From: Lentibacillus cibarius
Lineage (GTDB): Bacteria > Bacillota > Bacilli > Bacillales > Amphibacillaceae
Direction of reading: 5' to 3'
DNA length: 64,000 nt
Assembly: GCF_005887555.1 (NCBI RefSeq)
Contig: NZ_VCIA01000001.1
Coordinates: 806,001 to 870,000, forward strand
Numbering within the stretch: the first letter of the stretch is position 1; every line of letters begins with the position of its first letter. Under the pieces are notes generated by a model. That model did not search any database, was not told where the DNA came from, and saw only the letters and a list, made by a program, of their open reading frames with translations. Made by a program: the position numbers and the translations under genes. Shown here in pieces: positions 47,680 through 56,625 of the stretch.

Positions 47680-48879
47680 ATGTACAACGAAACACAAATT
47701 ACTAACTTTGAAAAACATCTTGGTGAGAAGGGTTATTCCGACCTTGTTATTGGACAGTATCTTCGGAAAGTTAAAGATTTTTTAAAGTGCGATGAAGTAC
47801 ATTTTGTCCGAAGGACAGATCATGAGGAATTAAAGAAAGCTATAGAGAAGTATTTAGTAAAAATTCCATTGTCATCACAAAAAGGCACTATTCAAGCCGC
47901 TCTTCATGCTTATTATTACTTTCTTAGTGGTTACCAAATCTTCAGACGGCTAAATCTTTCAGATTTTGAAATAAATCCGTCTATTGAGGTTGAAATAGAT
48001 AGGTTTCGAACATATTTAACTGAAGTGGCCAAACTAAGTGATAATACAATCTTTTCTCAATGTAATACCGTAAAATTATTTTTATATTCTAGTTTTCCAG
48101 AAAAAGACTTTTCGCCAGAAAAACTGACTGCCGATCATGTTCGAAGATACCTAACTGACACACTGCGTCATATTTCAAATGCATCAAAGAAAACTATGAT
48201 AGTCAGAATTAGAAGTTACGCAAAGTTTCTTGAATTCAGAGATGGCTTCAACTTAGAGGAAATTTTGAATTTACCAATGACACCGCCTGTTTGGAAACAG
48301 GCAAGAATCTCCAAACATCTAACTGATTCAGAAATAGATACCCTTTTTTCATCATATGATCAATCAAATCCAACCGGAATCCGGAACTACGCAATTGCAC
48401 GATGTTTAAAAGATTTAGGTCTTCGCTGTTCGGAAGCAGCTAAACTTTCATTGGATGACTTTGATTGGTTAAATGGAATTGTAACTATTAGACAAACAAA
48501 GTCACATTCCGAAAGAAGTCTTCCACTTCATGCTGTTACAGGCAAAGCTATTGAAAAATATTTATTACATTCCCGTCCAGCTACCCAAGAAAGAATTTTA
48601 TTTGTGAGATTTAAAAAAGAACCGGGACAGCCGATGGGAACTTCCCAAGTTCGAAATACGGTAAGAGGTGCTGCTATTAGAGCCGGATTGGAGAATTTCA
48701 CTGGCACACATATGTTAAGACATACGGCAGCTAAAGAAATGATCAATAATGGTGTTGAATTAAAGATGATCGCAGATATTCTGGGACATGAATCTATTGA
48801 AACAACCAGTATTTATACGAAGATAAACTTCACACAGTTACAGGAAGTTGCTGGAACTTGGCCAGAGGTGAGATCATGA
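47680..48879 (+). CDS. Tyrosine recombinase of RIT element, first (RitA-like)
   Basis: 399 residues. Core-binding domain (SAM-like, about 1-200), catalytic domain with R in DLGLRCSEAAKL, K in RQTKSHSERSLPL, H-x-x-R in MLRHTAAKEM, GHESIETT and Y in SIYTKI; the whole R-K-HxxR-H-Y set is present. The second ATG (47680) is preferred since AAGGAG is 9 nt before it, against 3 nt for the first. Stop overlaps the next gene's ATG (ATGA). Confidence 0.9.
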   Translation: MYNETQITNFEKHLGEKGYSDLVIGQYLRKVKDFLKCDEVHFVRRTDHEELKKAIEKYLVKIPLSSQKGTIQAALHAYYYFLSGYQIFRRLNLSDFEINPSIEVEIDRFRTYLTEVAKLSDNTIFSQCNTVKLFLYSSFPEKDFSPEKLTADHVRRYLTDTLRHISNASKKTMIVRIRSYAKFLEFRDGFNLEEILNLPMTPPVWKQARISKHLTDSEIDTLFSSYDQSNPTGIRNYAIARCLKDLGLRCSEAAKLSLDDFDWLNGIVTIRQTKSHSERSLPLHAVTGKAIEKYLLHSRPATQERILFVRFKKEPGQPMGTSQVRNTVRGAAIRAGLENFTGTHMLRHTAAKEMINNGVELKMIADILGHESIETTSIYTKINFTQLQEVAGTWPEVRS

Positions 48880-49835
48880 ATAGTAATCTCATCTCAAGGC
48901 AGGTAGAAGAATATATTTCTTATAAAAGGGGTCTTGGATTTCAGATTAAAATAGAATCTCAGGAATTAAGACGTTTTGCGGCATATACTGTCTCGATAGG
49001 GTATGAAGGTTCATTGGCCAAGGATGTTGCATTCCAATGGGCTACCCTTAAACCAGAATATTCACGGTGGTATATGGCAAGAAGGATGGAGACAATTCGA
49101 ACATTCGCAAAGTATATTTGTGTATTGGATCCCATGGCACAGATGCCTCCAAAGGGTATGTTTGGGAAATGTCATGGGAGAACGACCCCATACATCTTTA
49201 CTGAAGAAGAAATATGCATATTAATGAAAGCTTCAATGGAATTATATGCACCTGACGGTCTTAGATGTAGGACCATCTCTGCTGCAATTGGTCTCTTGTG
49301 GTCTACAGGGATGCGTCCAAATGAAGTATGTCAATTAATGGACGACGATGTCGATTTAAAAAACGGGCGGATTACTATTAGGGAGACCAAGTTTTCAAAA
49401 ACTAGGATTATTCCTATTCATGAAACCACTAATTCGAAACTAAGTTCATATATAAATGCTAGGGATAAACTAAGGGAGGACTTTTCAGACCGACATTTCC
49501 TAATTACTTCAGGAAGTCGTAAACTGGCATTACGTAATTTTGAGTATGCATTGCAAGTAATCAGAAAGCAGCTCCTGGCAGATAATAAGGAATGGAATAG
49601 ACGGCCTCCCAGATTATATGATATACGCCATACATTCGCATGTAACACTCTGCTAGGCTGGCTTAAAAACGGTATAAATATAGATAGGAAAATACTATAC
49701 CTTTCCACTTATCTTGGCCACGTTAAAGTAGAAGATACCTATTGGTATCTTACAGGGACACCTGAGTTATTACAGATCGTTTCTGGAAATTTTGAAAAAT
49801 ACTTTTATGAGGGCGGTGTCAGCCATGGAGAGTAG
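48876..49835 (+). CDS. Tyrosine recombinase of RIT element, second (RitB-like)
   Basis: 319 residues. Catalytic R in STGMRPNEVCQ, K in RETKFSKTRIIPIH, RLYDIRHTFACNTL (HxxR region), YLGHVKVEDTYWYL with terminal tyrosine. The start ATG overlaps the previous stop and has AGAGGTGA close before it; upstream TTG extension is within ritA. Divergent in the catalytic domain from its neighbours, as usual in RIT trios where all three proteins act together. Confidence 0.88.
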   Translation: MNSNLISRQVEEYISYKRGLGFQIKIESQELRRFAAYTVSIGYEGSLAKDVAFQWATLKPEYSRWYMARRMETIRTFAKYICVLDPMAQMPPKGMFGKCHGRTTPYIFTEEEICILMKASMELYAPDGLRCRTISAAIGLLWSTGMRPNEVCQLMDDDVDLKNGRITIRETKFSKTRIIPIHETTNSKLSSYINARDKLREDFSDRHFLITSGSRKLALRNFEYALQVIRKQLLADNKEWNRRPPRLYDIRHTFACNTLLGWLKNGINIDRKILYLSTYLGHVKVEDTYWYLTGTPELLQIVSGNFEKYFYEGGVSHGE

Positions 49836-50832
49836 TGATTTCCAAAGCCTCCTTCAAAACTTTTTCCTGAAATGGATGATGAGTCAAAAGAAAGTGTCCC
49901 CTTCTACTGTTCAAACGTATAAGGATACGTTCCGTATCCTATTAAAATATATGTATGATGAACATGGCGTGAAACCAGGTTCCATAAACATGGAAATAAT
50001 AAATGCGGATATTATTATAGGATTCATGCATTACTTGGAAAATAATCGAAAAAACAAGTATAAGACAGTAAACAATAGGCTTGCGGCAATAAAATCGTTT
50101 ATGGAATACGTATCCTACGAATGCCCAGAATATTCAGGAACTGCACAAAAGATAAAGGCCATACCCTTTCGAAAAATAGAAAAGAAGGAAATCTGCTATC
50201 TCACCAAGGAGGAAATGGATTCATTACTTAATTCCTGTGAAACCGAAAATTCCGAAGGAAGGCGTGATTATCTTATGTTGCTTCTCCTTTATAATTCAGG
50301 GATGCGGGTTTCGGAAATGATTTCGATACAAGGGAAAGATGCTCTTTTTTCCGATAATGGAAAATGTCATTTGAGAATTATAGGAAAAGGGAGAAAGGAA
50401 CGGACTGTTCCTTTATGGCGAACGACATCGGAGTATCTTGCTGATTTTATGTATGAGTGTGGAATTCAAGAGGATGATTACTTGTTATCTGGCAGGAATG
50501 TAAAACATTTAACCCGTTCTGGGGTGCGTTATAGAATAGATCGCATCGTTAAGAAAGCAACTGCCATTTGTCCATCTTTAAATGATAAAACAGTAACGCC
50601 CCATGTGTTTCGGCATTCAACTGCAATGAGCCTGCTCCAATCAGGAATTGATATTTCAACAATAGCTATGTGGCTAGGGCACGAAAGTATTGAGACTACA
50701 CATAAATATATGGTGGCTGATATAAAATTAAAGGAACGTGCGTTAAACAAACTACATGAACCTGAATCGAATGAAACGGACTATAGATATCAAGTAACTG
50801 ATGAAATCCTTCAATTCTTAAATTCATTATAA
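49825..50832 (+). CDS. Tyrosine recombinase of RIT element, third (RitC-like)
   Basis: 335 residues, XerC/D-like. R in NSGMRVSEMISIQG, K in IGKGRKERTVPL, HVFRHSTAMSLLQSG, LGHESIETTHKY complete the catalytic set. The ATG at 49825 is inside the 3' end of the second gene (11-nt overlap) with GAGGGCGG ahead; the open frame to 49792 is less likely. Ends 70 nt before the right inverted repeat. Confidence 0.88.
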   Translation: MESSDFQSLLQNFFLKWMMSQKKVSPSTVQTYKDTFRILLKYMYDEHGVKPGSINMEIINADIIIGFMHYLENNRKNKYKTVNNRLAAIKSFMEYVSYECPEYSGTAQKIKAIPFRKIEKKEICYLTKEEMDSLLNSCETENSEGRRDYLMLLLLYNSGMRVSEMISIQGKDALFSDNGKCHLRIIGKGRKERTVPLWRTTSEYLADFMYECGIQEDDYLLSGRNVKHLTRSGVRYRIDRIVKKATAICPSLNDKTVTPHVFRHSTAMSLLQSGIDISTIAMWLGHESIETTHKYMVADIKLKERALNKLHEPESNETDYRYQVTDEILQFLNSL

Positions 50833-50903
50833 TAAGTATGTTATGTGCTGAGTCCTATAGTAAGTCGTTAATTTTAAAGTGCTTTTAAAAGCGGTTGGTA
50901 AAC

Positions 50904-52346
50904 TCAGCACATAACTAGGTTAAGTACATAATTTCGGCCGATAATAAAAGGTTTAATTGAACGTTCTGCGCGATTGTTATCGATCTCCAAACGCCCATCC
51001 TTTAAAAAGGCCTCTAAGCGCTCCCACTGGTTACGACAATATTTAATGGCTTTGCCAAGAGCACTTTTTGGTAGTACGCGCGGCGTTTGTTCTTTAAGCC
51101 ATGCCAAAAAAGCCTCCAGTACGGGCTGGCTGCGCTCCAAGCGCTTTTCATAGCGCTCTTGTGGACTTGCGTCTTTTAATTCACGTTCCATATCAAAAAG
51201 CTTATTACAGAAGGCCAAGCCTTCTTTCGCTTTCACGGCAGTGGTAGATGCAGATTCAGGCAGTGCCCGCAATGCTTCCGTGAAATTACGGCGTGCATGC
51301 GCCCAACATCCAACGGGCACAACATTAGAAATACTGTTGTAACCTGCGTACCCATCGACATGCAAATAACCTTGAAAGTCAGCCAGAAACCGCTGTGGAT
51401 GCTTGCTTGCACGTGTTTGTTGGTAGTCATAAAGCACGATTGGGAAACTTTCCCGTCCGGTGCGGTACAGCCATATATAAGACGTAGATTTAGCAGGCCG
51501 GTCCGGTTCTGAAAGAACCTGCAGTGTTGTTTCATCTGCATGCAAAATATCGTGTTTTATTAAATGAGCATACATCTCATCGTATATATGCTTAAGCCAA
51601 GTATTGGCACCATATAAAACCCAATTTGCCAGCGTTTGGCGTGGAATGGATACACCAAAGCGTTCTAAGTGCTTCTCTTGCCGATATAGTGGCATGCCTT
51701 CTACATACTTCTGTGTCATGGTGTAAGCCATCGCAGATGGAGATGCCAAGCTGCCTGGAAATACAGGTTCTGGCATCTTCGCTGTCATGATAGGCGTTTC
51801 GATTCCATGGCGTTCACAGTGGCGGCAGCTATAAACGTGGCGTACGTGCTCTACGACTTTCACTTGCGCAGGAATGACCTTTAGTTCTTTACGCACTTCC
51901 GTGCTCATATCGTGTAACGCTCCTCCGCAGCACGAACAGACCTGTTCCTCATCGGATAGACGATATTCAATCGTTTCCGCAGGCAGGTTTTCAAGCTTTT
52001 GATCACGCTCGCCACGCTGTTTCTTGCGTGTATATGTAATCGTTTCGACAGTCGGTTCTTCAACAGTCGAATCAGCTGTTTCTTCGGCTTCATTAAAAAG
52101 CGAGAGCTGGTCTGGGTTGGACTTCTCACTGGAGGATCCAAATTGACGTTGTTGGCTAAGGCGAAACTGTTCCTCATACCATTTCAGCTTAGCCTCTAAC
52201 GCCTCGTTTTCCATCTCAAGCTTTTCGTTTTGCGCTTTATAATATTCAATTGATTCTTTGGATGGTTGCGTTGTATTTTCCATAAGATAAGTATACGAAA
52301 AAGAACCCGACTTGCCTAGTCGAATTCCCATATTTTTATATTTCAA
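50904..52346 (-). pseudogene. 5' part of IS66 transposase TnpC
   Basis: About 470 residues of IS66 transposase (IS66 family, DDE). It holds zinc-finger-like CSCCGGALHDM, the catalytic core around LHADETTLQVL and YAGYNSISNVVPVGCWAHAR, and ends NRAERSIKPFIIGR before running into the RIT end and stopping at 50904. Start is uncertain: ATG 52283 (MENTTQPSKESI) or upstream ATG. Its true C-terminus lies at 47284-47513. Confidence 0.88.
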
Positions 52347-52350
52347 TTTC

Positions 52351-52707
52351 TTAAAGAATAGTACGTGCTTTTACTTCCCGGTGTGCCTGCTTCTGTTCAA
52401 TTGACAAGCCATCCAGGAGCCAACGAAGTTGGCGTGGACTAATATCCATTGGCTCCGTTTCTTTGTCTGATGGCCAATGGAATGTTCCTCTTTCCAGCCT
52501 CCGGTAATGCAACCAAAAGCCGTTGTTATCCCACTGAAGGATTTTTAACTTGTCACGTTTCCGATTACAGAACACGAACAAACAAGGGGAAAAGGGATCG
52601 AGGTCGAAGCATTCTTTTACAATGACCGCCAGACCATCGATAGATTTGCGCAAATCCGTGCTACCGCGGGCAAGGTACACACGGTCGAATGGCACATTCG
52701 TCAACAT
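52351..52707 (-). CDS. IS66 accessory protein TnpB
   Basis: 118 residues, IS66 ORF2 family. Signature VYLARGSTDLRKSIDGLAVI and KILQWDNNGFWLHYRRLERG. It is required for IS66 transposition in some members. Lies between tnpA (overlap of about 7 nt) and tnpC in the usual IS66 order. Confidence 0.93.
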   Translation of the reverse strand: MLTNVPFDRVYLARGSTDLRKSIDGLAVIVKECFDLDPFSPCLFVFCNRKRDKLKILQWDNNGFWLHYRRLERGTFHWPSDKETEPMDISPRQLRWLLDGLSIEQKQAHREVKARTIL

Positions 52708-53027
52708 TGGTTGTGCAGGACATGAATGATATCGGACAGTAAGCTGACGTTGGCTCCCGGACGTACTTCAACGGATATGACACCATAGTGAATAAAGATA
52801 GATTCCTGTCCTTCAGAAGATGTGATTTCATCGTCCACCTGGACGGTGAGCCATTGTGTTGGTTCCGGTTCGGCAGAAATCCTATCGTTATCAAATCGCC
52901 TTACCCAATAATACATTTGGTGGACTTTAATTTCTTGATCCCGGCACCATTCAGCAATCGTTTGCCCGCTTTCTTTCCAAGCGTCATATCGCGATTTCCA
53001 TTCTATTCTTTTGTCTTTTAGGGTCAT
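52701..53027 (-). CDS. IS66 protein TnpA
   Basis: 108 residues with a Trp/helix-turn-helix type N-terminus (MTLKDKRIEWKSRYDAWKES, SGQTIAEWCRDQEIKVHQMY) typical of IS66 TnpA-like DNA-binding proteins. First gene of the IS, about 85 bp from its right end. Confidence 0.9.
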   Translation of the reverse strand: MTLKDKRIEWKSRYDAWKESGQTIAEWCRDQEIKVHQMYYWVRRFDNDRISAEPEPTQWLTVQVDDEITSSEGQESIFIHYGVISVEVRPGANVSLLSDIIHVLHNQC

Positions 53028-53120
53028 CGCTTAACCTCCCTGAATTAATTTTCTAAGAAGATTATCGCATGGATGACCATTGGCTACTATGTGTATTTTA
53101 TTTGACGCTTACAATCATCA

Positions 53121-53163
53121 TAGAAAATTGATGCTTGAAACTGCGTTGGAGTTAATTAAATAA
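53121..53163 (+). pseudogene. 3' part of the IS66-split small gene
   Basis: After the second target copy the sequence TAGAAAATTGATGC continues the reading begun at 47176 and reaches TAA at 53161-53163; the join yields RKLMLETALELIK. Confidence 0.65.
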
Positions 53164-53193
53164 AAACCCCACTCTTCTAAAGAGTAGGGCTTT
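53164..53193 (+). terminator. Terminator of the split small gene
   Basis: CCCCACTCT and AGAGTAGGG form a stem with one mismatch, followed by TTT, directly behind the small gene's stop. Confidence 0.6.
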
Positions 53194-53207
53194 ACTATTA
53201 TATCTGT

Positions 53208-54236
53208 TTAAAATTTATTCTCTTCCAAATGCTCCCAAGCCTTCCCAATATGCTTCTCTTTAAATATTTTCTTCTTCCGCTCATTCCAACTATGAACTTC
53301 CCCTATAATTTTTTGTATATCGTCTTGTATTTCTGGTTTGTTCGCTGCAACCCAATGAACAGTTGCCAGTAATTCCAAACCGTATGGAGTTTCAAATCCA
53401 TGAATTATTTTCCGTACTGCTTCAAGATGCTTGGATGCTGATTCATCATCTTTTAGAAATGTTTCTGCCTTTTCTGCTGCATTCCTCATTAAATAAATTT
53501 CGGCGTCTCTACTTCTATCTCCAAACCCTCGAATAAAGTGACCATCTATACGTTGTAATACATGATTAAGATTATCAGCATAGGGACCGAATTTTCCTTT
53601 TTCAAATCTTAATCGAAGAGGTTCACCAACATTCTGAAGGAAATAAGCCAATTTTTGAATCTCTAGTAGTGATAACTTATATCCCGGAATCGAGTAATCA
53701 TTCATTAGCATTAAAAATAATGCTCTTGCCCTAGTCATTTTCGGAGGATTAGTTTTAATTTTTATTTGATCAGGTTTAGGACTCCCCGCGGGTTCATAGA
53801 GATGAACTTCAACATCAGGTATTTGCTCAAATGCTTTTTCAATTTTCGGACGTATCTCAGACCATTTGAGTCCTCCATTACCACAACCAAGAGGTGGTAG
53901 CGCAATAGATTTTAACCCCAAATCCTTTACGACTTTTACTAAATCAACTAAACCAGATTCAATATCTTCTTTTCGGGATCTGCTTTTCCAGTGACGTTTT
54001 GTTGGGAAATTAATAATGAATTTAGGATTAAATAGTGATTTAGTATCAACAACATGCATTTTACCGGGCTGCATTTCTTCCTGCCTACATGCTTTTTGGT
54101 ATTCAGTAAACATTTTGGGGTAAGCCTGTTTAAATTGAAGGGCAATTCCTTTACCCATAACCCCAACACAGTTTACTGTATTAACCAATGCTTCCGCTTC
54201 ATCATTAAGAAGATTGCCTTGTTTTAAAATAATCAT
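53208..54236 (-). CDS. darG: DarG antitoxin, DNA ADP-ribosylglycohydrolase
   Basis: 342 residues. N-terminal macrodomain (1-about 155) with NTVNCVGVMGKGIALQFK and LPPLGCGNGGLKW; C-terminal about 180 residues (EIQKLAYFLQNVGEPLRL onwards) as in DarG. DarG removes ADP-ribose that the toxin DarT adds to thymidine in single-stranded DNA, and its C-terminal domain blocks DarT. Start ATG 54236 follows GGGAGGTGA. The expected darT, normally just upstream, is reduced to an apparent tail (54257-54400), so DarG is probably an orphan. Confidence 0.88.
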   Translation of the reverse strand: MIILKQGNLLNDEAEALVNTVNCVGVMGKGIALQFKQAYPKMFTEYQKACRQEEMQPGKMHVVDTKSLFNPKFIINFPTKRHWKSRSRKEDIESGLVDLVKVVKDLGLKSIALPPLGCGNGGLKWSEIRPKIEKAFEQIPDVEVHLYEPAGSPKPDQIKIKTNPPKMTRARALFLMLMNDYSIPGYKLSLLEIQKLAYFLQNVGEPLRLRFEKGKFGPYADNLNHVLQRIDGHFIRGFGDRSRDAEIYLMRNAAEKAETFLKDDESASKHLEAVRKIIHGFETPYGLELLATVHWVAANKPEIQDDIQKIIGEVHSWNERKKKIFKEKHIGKAWEHLEENKF

Positions 54237-54256
54237 TTTAATCACCTCCCATTTAG

Positions 54257-54400
54257 TTAGTAATACCAATCTCTAACTGCTATTGGTTTATTATAATTCA
54301 TTAGTGTTGCATAAAATTTTTTGGTTTTGTCAAACACCCTATAAGTTCCAGTAAATGTCTTTTCTAAATATTCAGTACAATTATCTTGTTTTTTATGAAA
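54257..54400 (-). pseudogene. Probable 3' remnant of toxin gene darT
   Basis: The frame ending at TAA 54257 reads about 48 codons and finishes NYNKPIAVRDWYY. The terminal (R/D)WYY is a DarT hallmark and the spacing to darG (20 nt) is as expected. No start codon remains and the upstream side runs into an IS4-type element. The 5' boundary is not certain. Confidence 0.5.
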
Positions 54401-54466
54401 AAAAGTCAAAGGGGATATGACCGGTAGTTCTTATCCACAATTTACATTTATTTCCGTCATATACTG

Positions 54467-55717
54467 TTAAAAAAATAACGGATCATACGTTAAGTCGTTA
54501 AGATGAGCCACCTCGCCTTCTTCAAATTGGCTTACAATATGTTGAAATTCTTTCTCCCAGTTATACTTTTTACGACCTTTTGACGTTCTTGTTGGTTTAC
54601 GGAACAGAGACCGCAAAAATTCTTCCAATGGGCTGAATAAAAGGTTTTTGAGCGTTCGTTTTAATTCTAATAGCGATCCTTCATGATGAAATTTCAACTG
54701 TAATAACACTTGTAAGCAGTACGTGATTAAAGCGATCCAAATTTGTGTGTAAACGGCATTTTCGCTTTTGCCATAAAATGATTTTATTTTTAAATGCTGC
54801 TTCATCCACTTGAAAAATGTTTCGATTTTCCAGCGATAGCGGTATAAATCACCAATCTCTTTGGCAGATAGTTCGAAACAGTTAGTAACAATGACAACCA
54901 CATTGCCTTCGCTATCTTTTGTTTTAATAAGGCGCAAGGGTTGCGTCATTTTGGTTCCATTTTGCACACTGCCCAGGTACACTTCCTAATCAAGAAAAAT
55001 GTTGTTTTCCGTGTCCGGAACTTGTTCCGAGATAACCTCTATTTCTGCATTTTTCTTTGTTCTTGTGACAAACCGAACATCATCAAAGCAAAGTTTATCA
55101 AATTGCTTATAGTCATTGTAGCCCCGGTCAAACAAATGAATGGCGTTTGAATCAATATCGATTAATTCATCCATCTGGGATCTATCCGCATGCTTGGCTG
55201 GCAGCATAACAGCTTTGTCAGGCATGGTTATATCCTTTGTCACGACTACTCGCAAGTGGAGTCGAACACCTGACTTCGTTTTGCGAAACGTTGCCCAGGG
55301 ATACTGGCTCAAACTCATCGACATAGTGGATGAATCAATAACCAGTAGTTTTCCAATATCACGTATCATCGATGGATGTTTCATTTGCGCTTGTGTCTCG
55401 AACACCAGATGTCTAAATACCTTTTCAAACATTCGAGGAGTGAGATTACACTGTTTCCGGGATAGTTGTGACGTACTAATGGTGTCCACTTCAATCTTCT
55501 GTTGGATGTCCTGATTATCCTTGAGTTGTTTCGATAGCTCTCTTAAACTTTCGGTCTCATTCAGTTGCGCAATAATCAACAGTTCCAGGAATTTGTAGGC
55601 CGTCAGTTTTTTTATGTACTGATCAATATCCGTAACGTTGATCACGTTTAAAAATTTTTGTTCATCAAGTACCTTGAACAGTTCATTTATTGTGGATTTT
55701 GTGGTATTCTTGTCCAT
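54467..55717 (-). pseudogene. IS4-family transposase with in-frame amber codon
   Basis: 416 codons with a single TAG at 54986-54988, between NNIFLD and EVYLGSVQNG, in an otherwise continuous frame. N-terminal part has VIDSSTMSMSLSQYPWATF and HLFDRGYNDYKQF (DDE aspartates); C-terminal part has YRYRWKIETFFKWMKQHLKI, the IS4 Y-(2)-R-(3)-E-(6)-K signature. The stop splits the DDE core, so it is inactive unless suppressed. Ends and target duplication could not be resolved. Confidence 0.85.
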
Positions 55718-56097
55718 ACGGTGTCTCCTTGTAATGGGATTTGGACAGAGCTACCTAATCCCTATTATAAGGGGATTTTTTATTTATTTAAAGACTTTAT
55801 CACCATAATTCCCAATATTCCGTAATTATTTTTAGAAGGAGTATTGATTGACAAAATAGTTTTTTATTTATGCAATACTAATGATTTTGCACTAAACAAT
55901 ATTCATATTATTCTTCCTGTATTTAATATTAAGAGTGTATCTGGCATGTTTCGGACTCGCATCTTCATTATGGATATATTTTAATTTCAATGAGCTTTTA
56001 TTGAAATCTAACAAGAGTAATGGAATACTAATAGGGAATTTTTGTTCCTTAAATATATACTCTAAAGAATTATTATTCTACTAGGTAAAAATAAGAA
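55718..56097. other. Intergenic region with IS end and coding scrap
   Basis: Near 55750-55780 a hairpin (AATCCCTATTATAAGGGGATT) probably belongs to the IS4 end. On the minus strand 55892-56077 is an open stretch of 61 codons with no start (SLEYIFKEQKFPISIPLLLL onwards, ending YRKNNMNIV); identity unknown, possibly the tail of a lost gene. Confidence 0.35.
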
Positions 56098-56493
56098 TTA
56101 TGTTAAAACCTTCTTAAGATCACGTTTGATTTTTTTAGTTGATACTGTTGGTGTTCTACTAAGATATTTCACTTTACAATAACTGCTTAAATAATCGAAA
56201 CGCCCTTCCCAATCATCACCCATAACCAATGTATCAACCATAAAGTTCTCTATATCCCAGATTTTTTGTTCCCAATTACTTTCAGGTATAACAGAATCCA
56301 CGTATCGTATTGACTCTAGTAATATCTTTCTTTCATCATATCTAAAGTAACTTTTCTTTCCTTTTTGATGATTAAAAGTATCTGTTGATAGTCCAACAAT
56401 CAAATAATCCCCCAGATTTTTAGCACGTCTTAATAAATTAATATGTCCATAATGAAGTAAGTCAAAGGTTCCATAAGTTAATATTGTTTTCAT
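56098..56493 (-). CDS. tagD: Glycerol-3-phosphate cytidylyltransferase TagD
   Basis: 131 residues. Nucleotidyltransferase motifs TYGTFDLLHYGH (HxGH at 14-17) and RTPTVSTKKI (variant of RTEGISTT). It makes CDP-glycerol from glycerol-3-phosphate and CTP, the donor for TagF-type transferases. Start ATG 56493 gives MKTILTYGTF, the normal N-terminus; the frame runs further upstream. Adjacent to a gene with a TagF domain and to hag, not to a teichoic-acid operon. Confidence 0.93.
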   Translation of the reverse strand: MKTILTYGTFDLLHYGHINLLRRAKNLGDYLIVGLSTDTFNHQKGKKSYFRYDERKILLESIRYVDSVIPESNWEQKIWDIENFMVDTLVMGDDWEGRFDYLSSYCKVKYLSRTPTVSTKKIKRDLKKVLT

Positions 56494-56625
56494 TCTAAAT
56501 TTAACCTCACAACTATAATTTTTCAGTAAAAAAGCTTCAATCAAAATAATTAAAGATTCTAGTCTAATCTTTTAATATTACACATTATCAGAAGCTTAAC
56601 GAATGGTATTTAATCTCGTCATTAT

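Larger units (their letters stand above)
47512..50933 (+). mobile_element. Recombinase-in-trio (RIT) element inserted in IS66 tnpC
   Basis: Three consecutive overlapping tyrosine recombinase genes on one strand, flanked by inverted repeats. The 30-bp ends at 47540-47569 and 50904-50933 match inverted with a single mismatch, core TTAACCTAGTTATGTGCTGA. Each end also holds an inverted pair of GTTATGTRCTGA sites (47558 with 47623; 50840 with 50915), likely recombinase arms. A perfect hairpin TTAAGAACATAA/TTATGTTCTTAA (47524-47553) lies at the left edge. Outer borders fall in a T/A-run and are accurate to about 10 bp. This matches the described RIT layout. Confidence 0.85.
47232..53112 (-). mobile_element. 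IS66-family insertion sequence, interrupted by a RIT element
   Basis: Ends begin GTAAGCGTAAAATAA (47232) and, inverted, GTAAGCGTCAAATAA (ending 53112). Both are flanked by the same 8 bp, AATCATCA (47224-47231 and 53113-53120), the target duplication size for IS66. Inside are tnpA, tnpB and a tnpC split into 50934-52346 and 47284-47513 by the RIT element. Intact ends and duplications suggest recent insertion; tnpC disruption suggests it can no longer move alone. Confidence 0.9.

Noticed and set aside
47674-50832. Tn554-type transposon as the identity of the recombinase cluster
   Set aside because: Tn554 has two recombinases plus a small TnpC; here there are three full-length tyrosine recombinases and inverted-repeat ends, which is the RIT layout.
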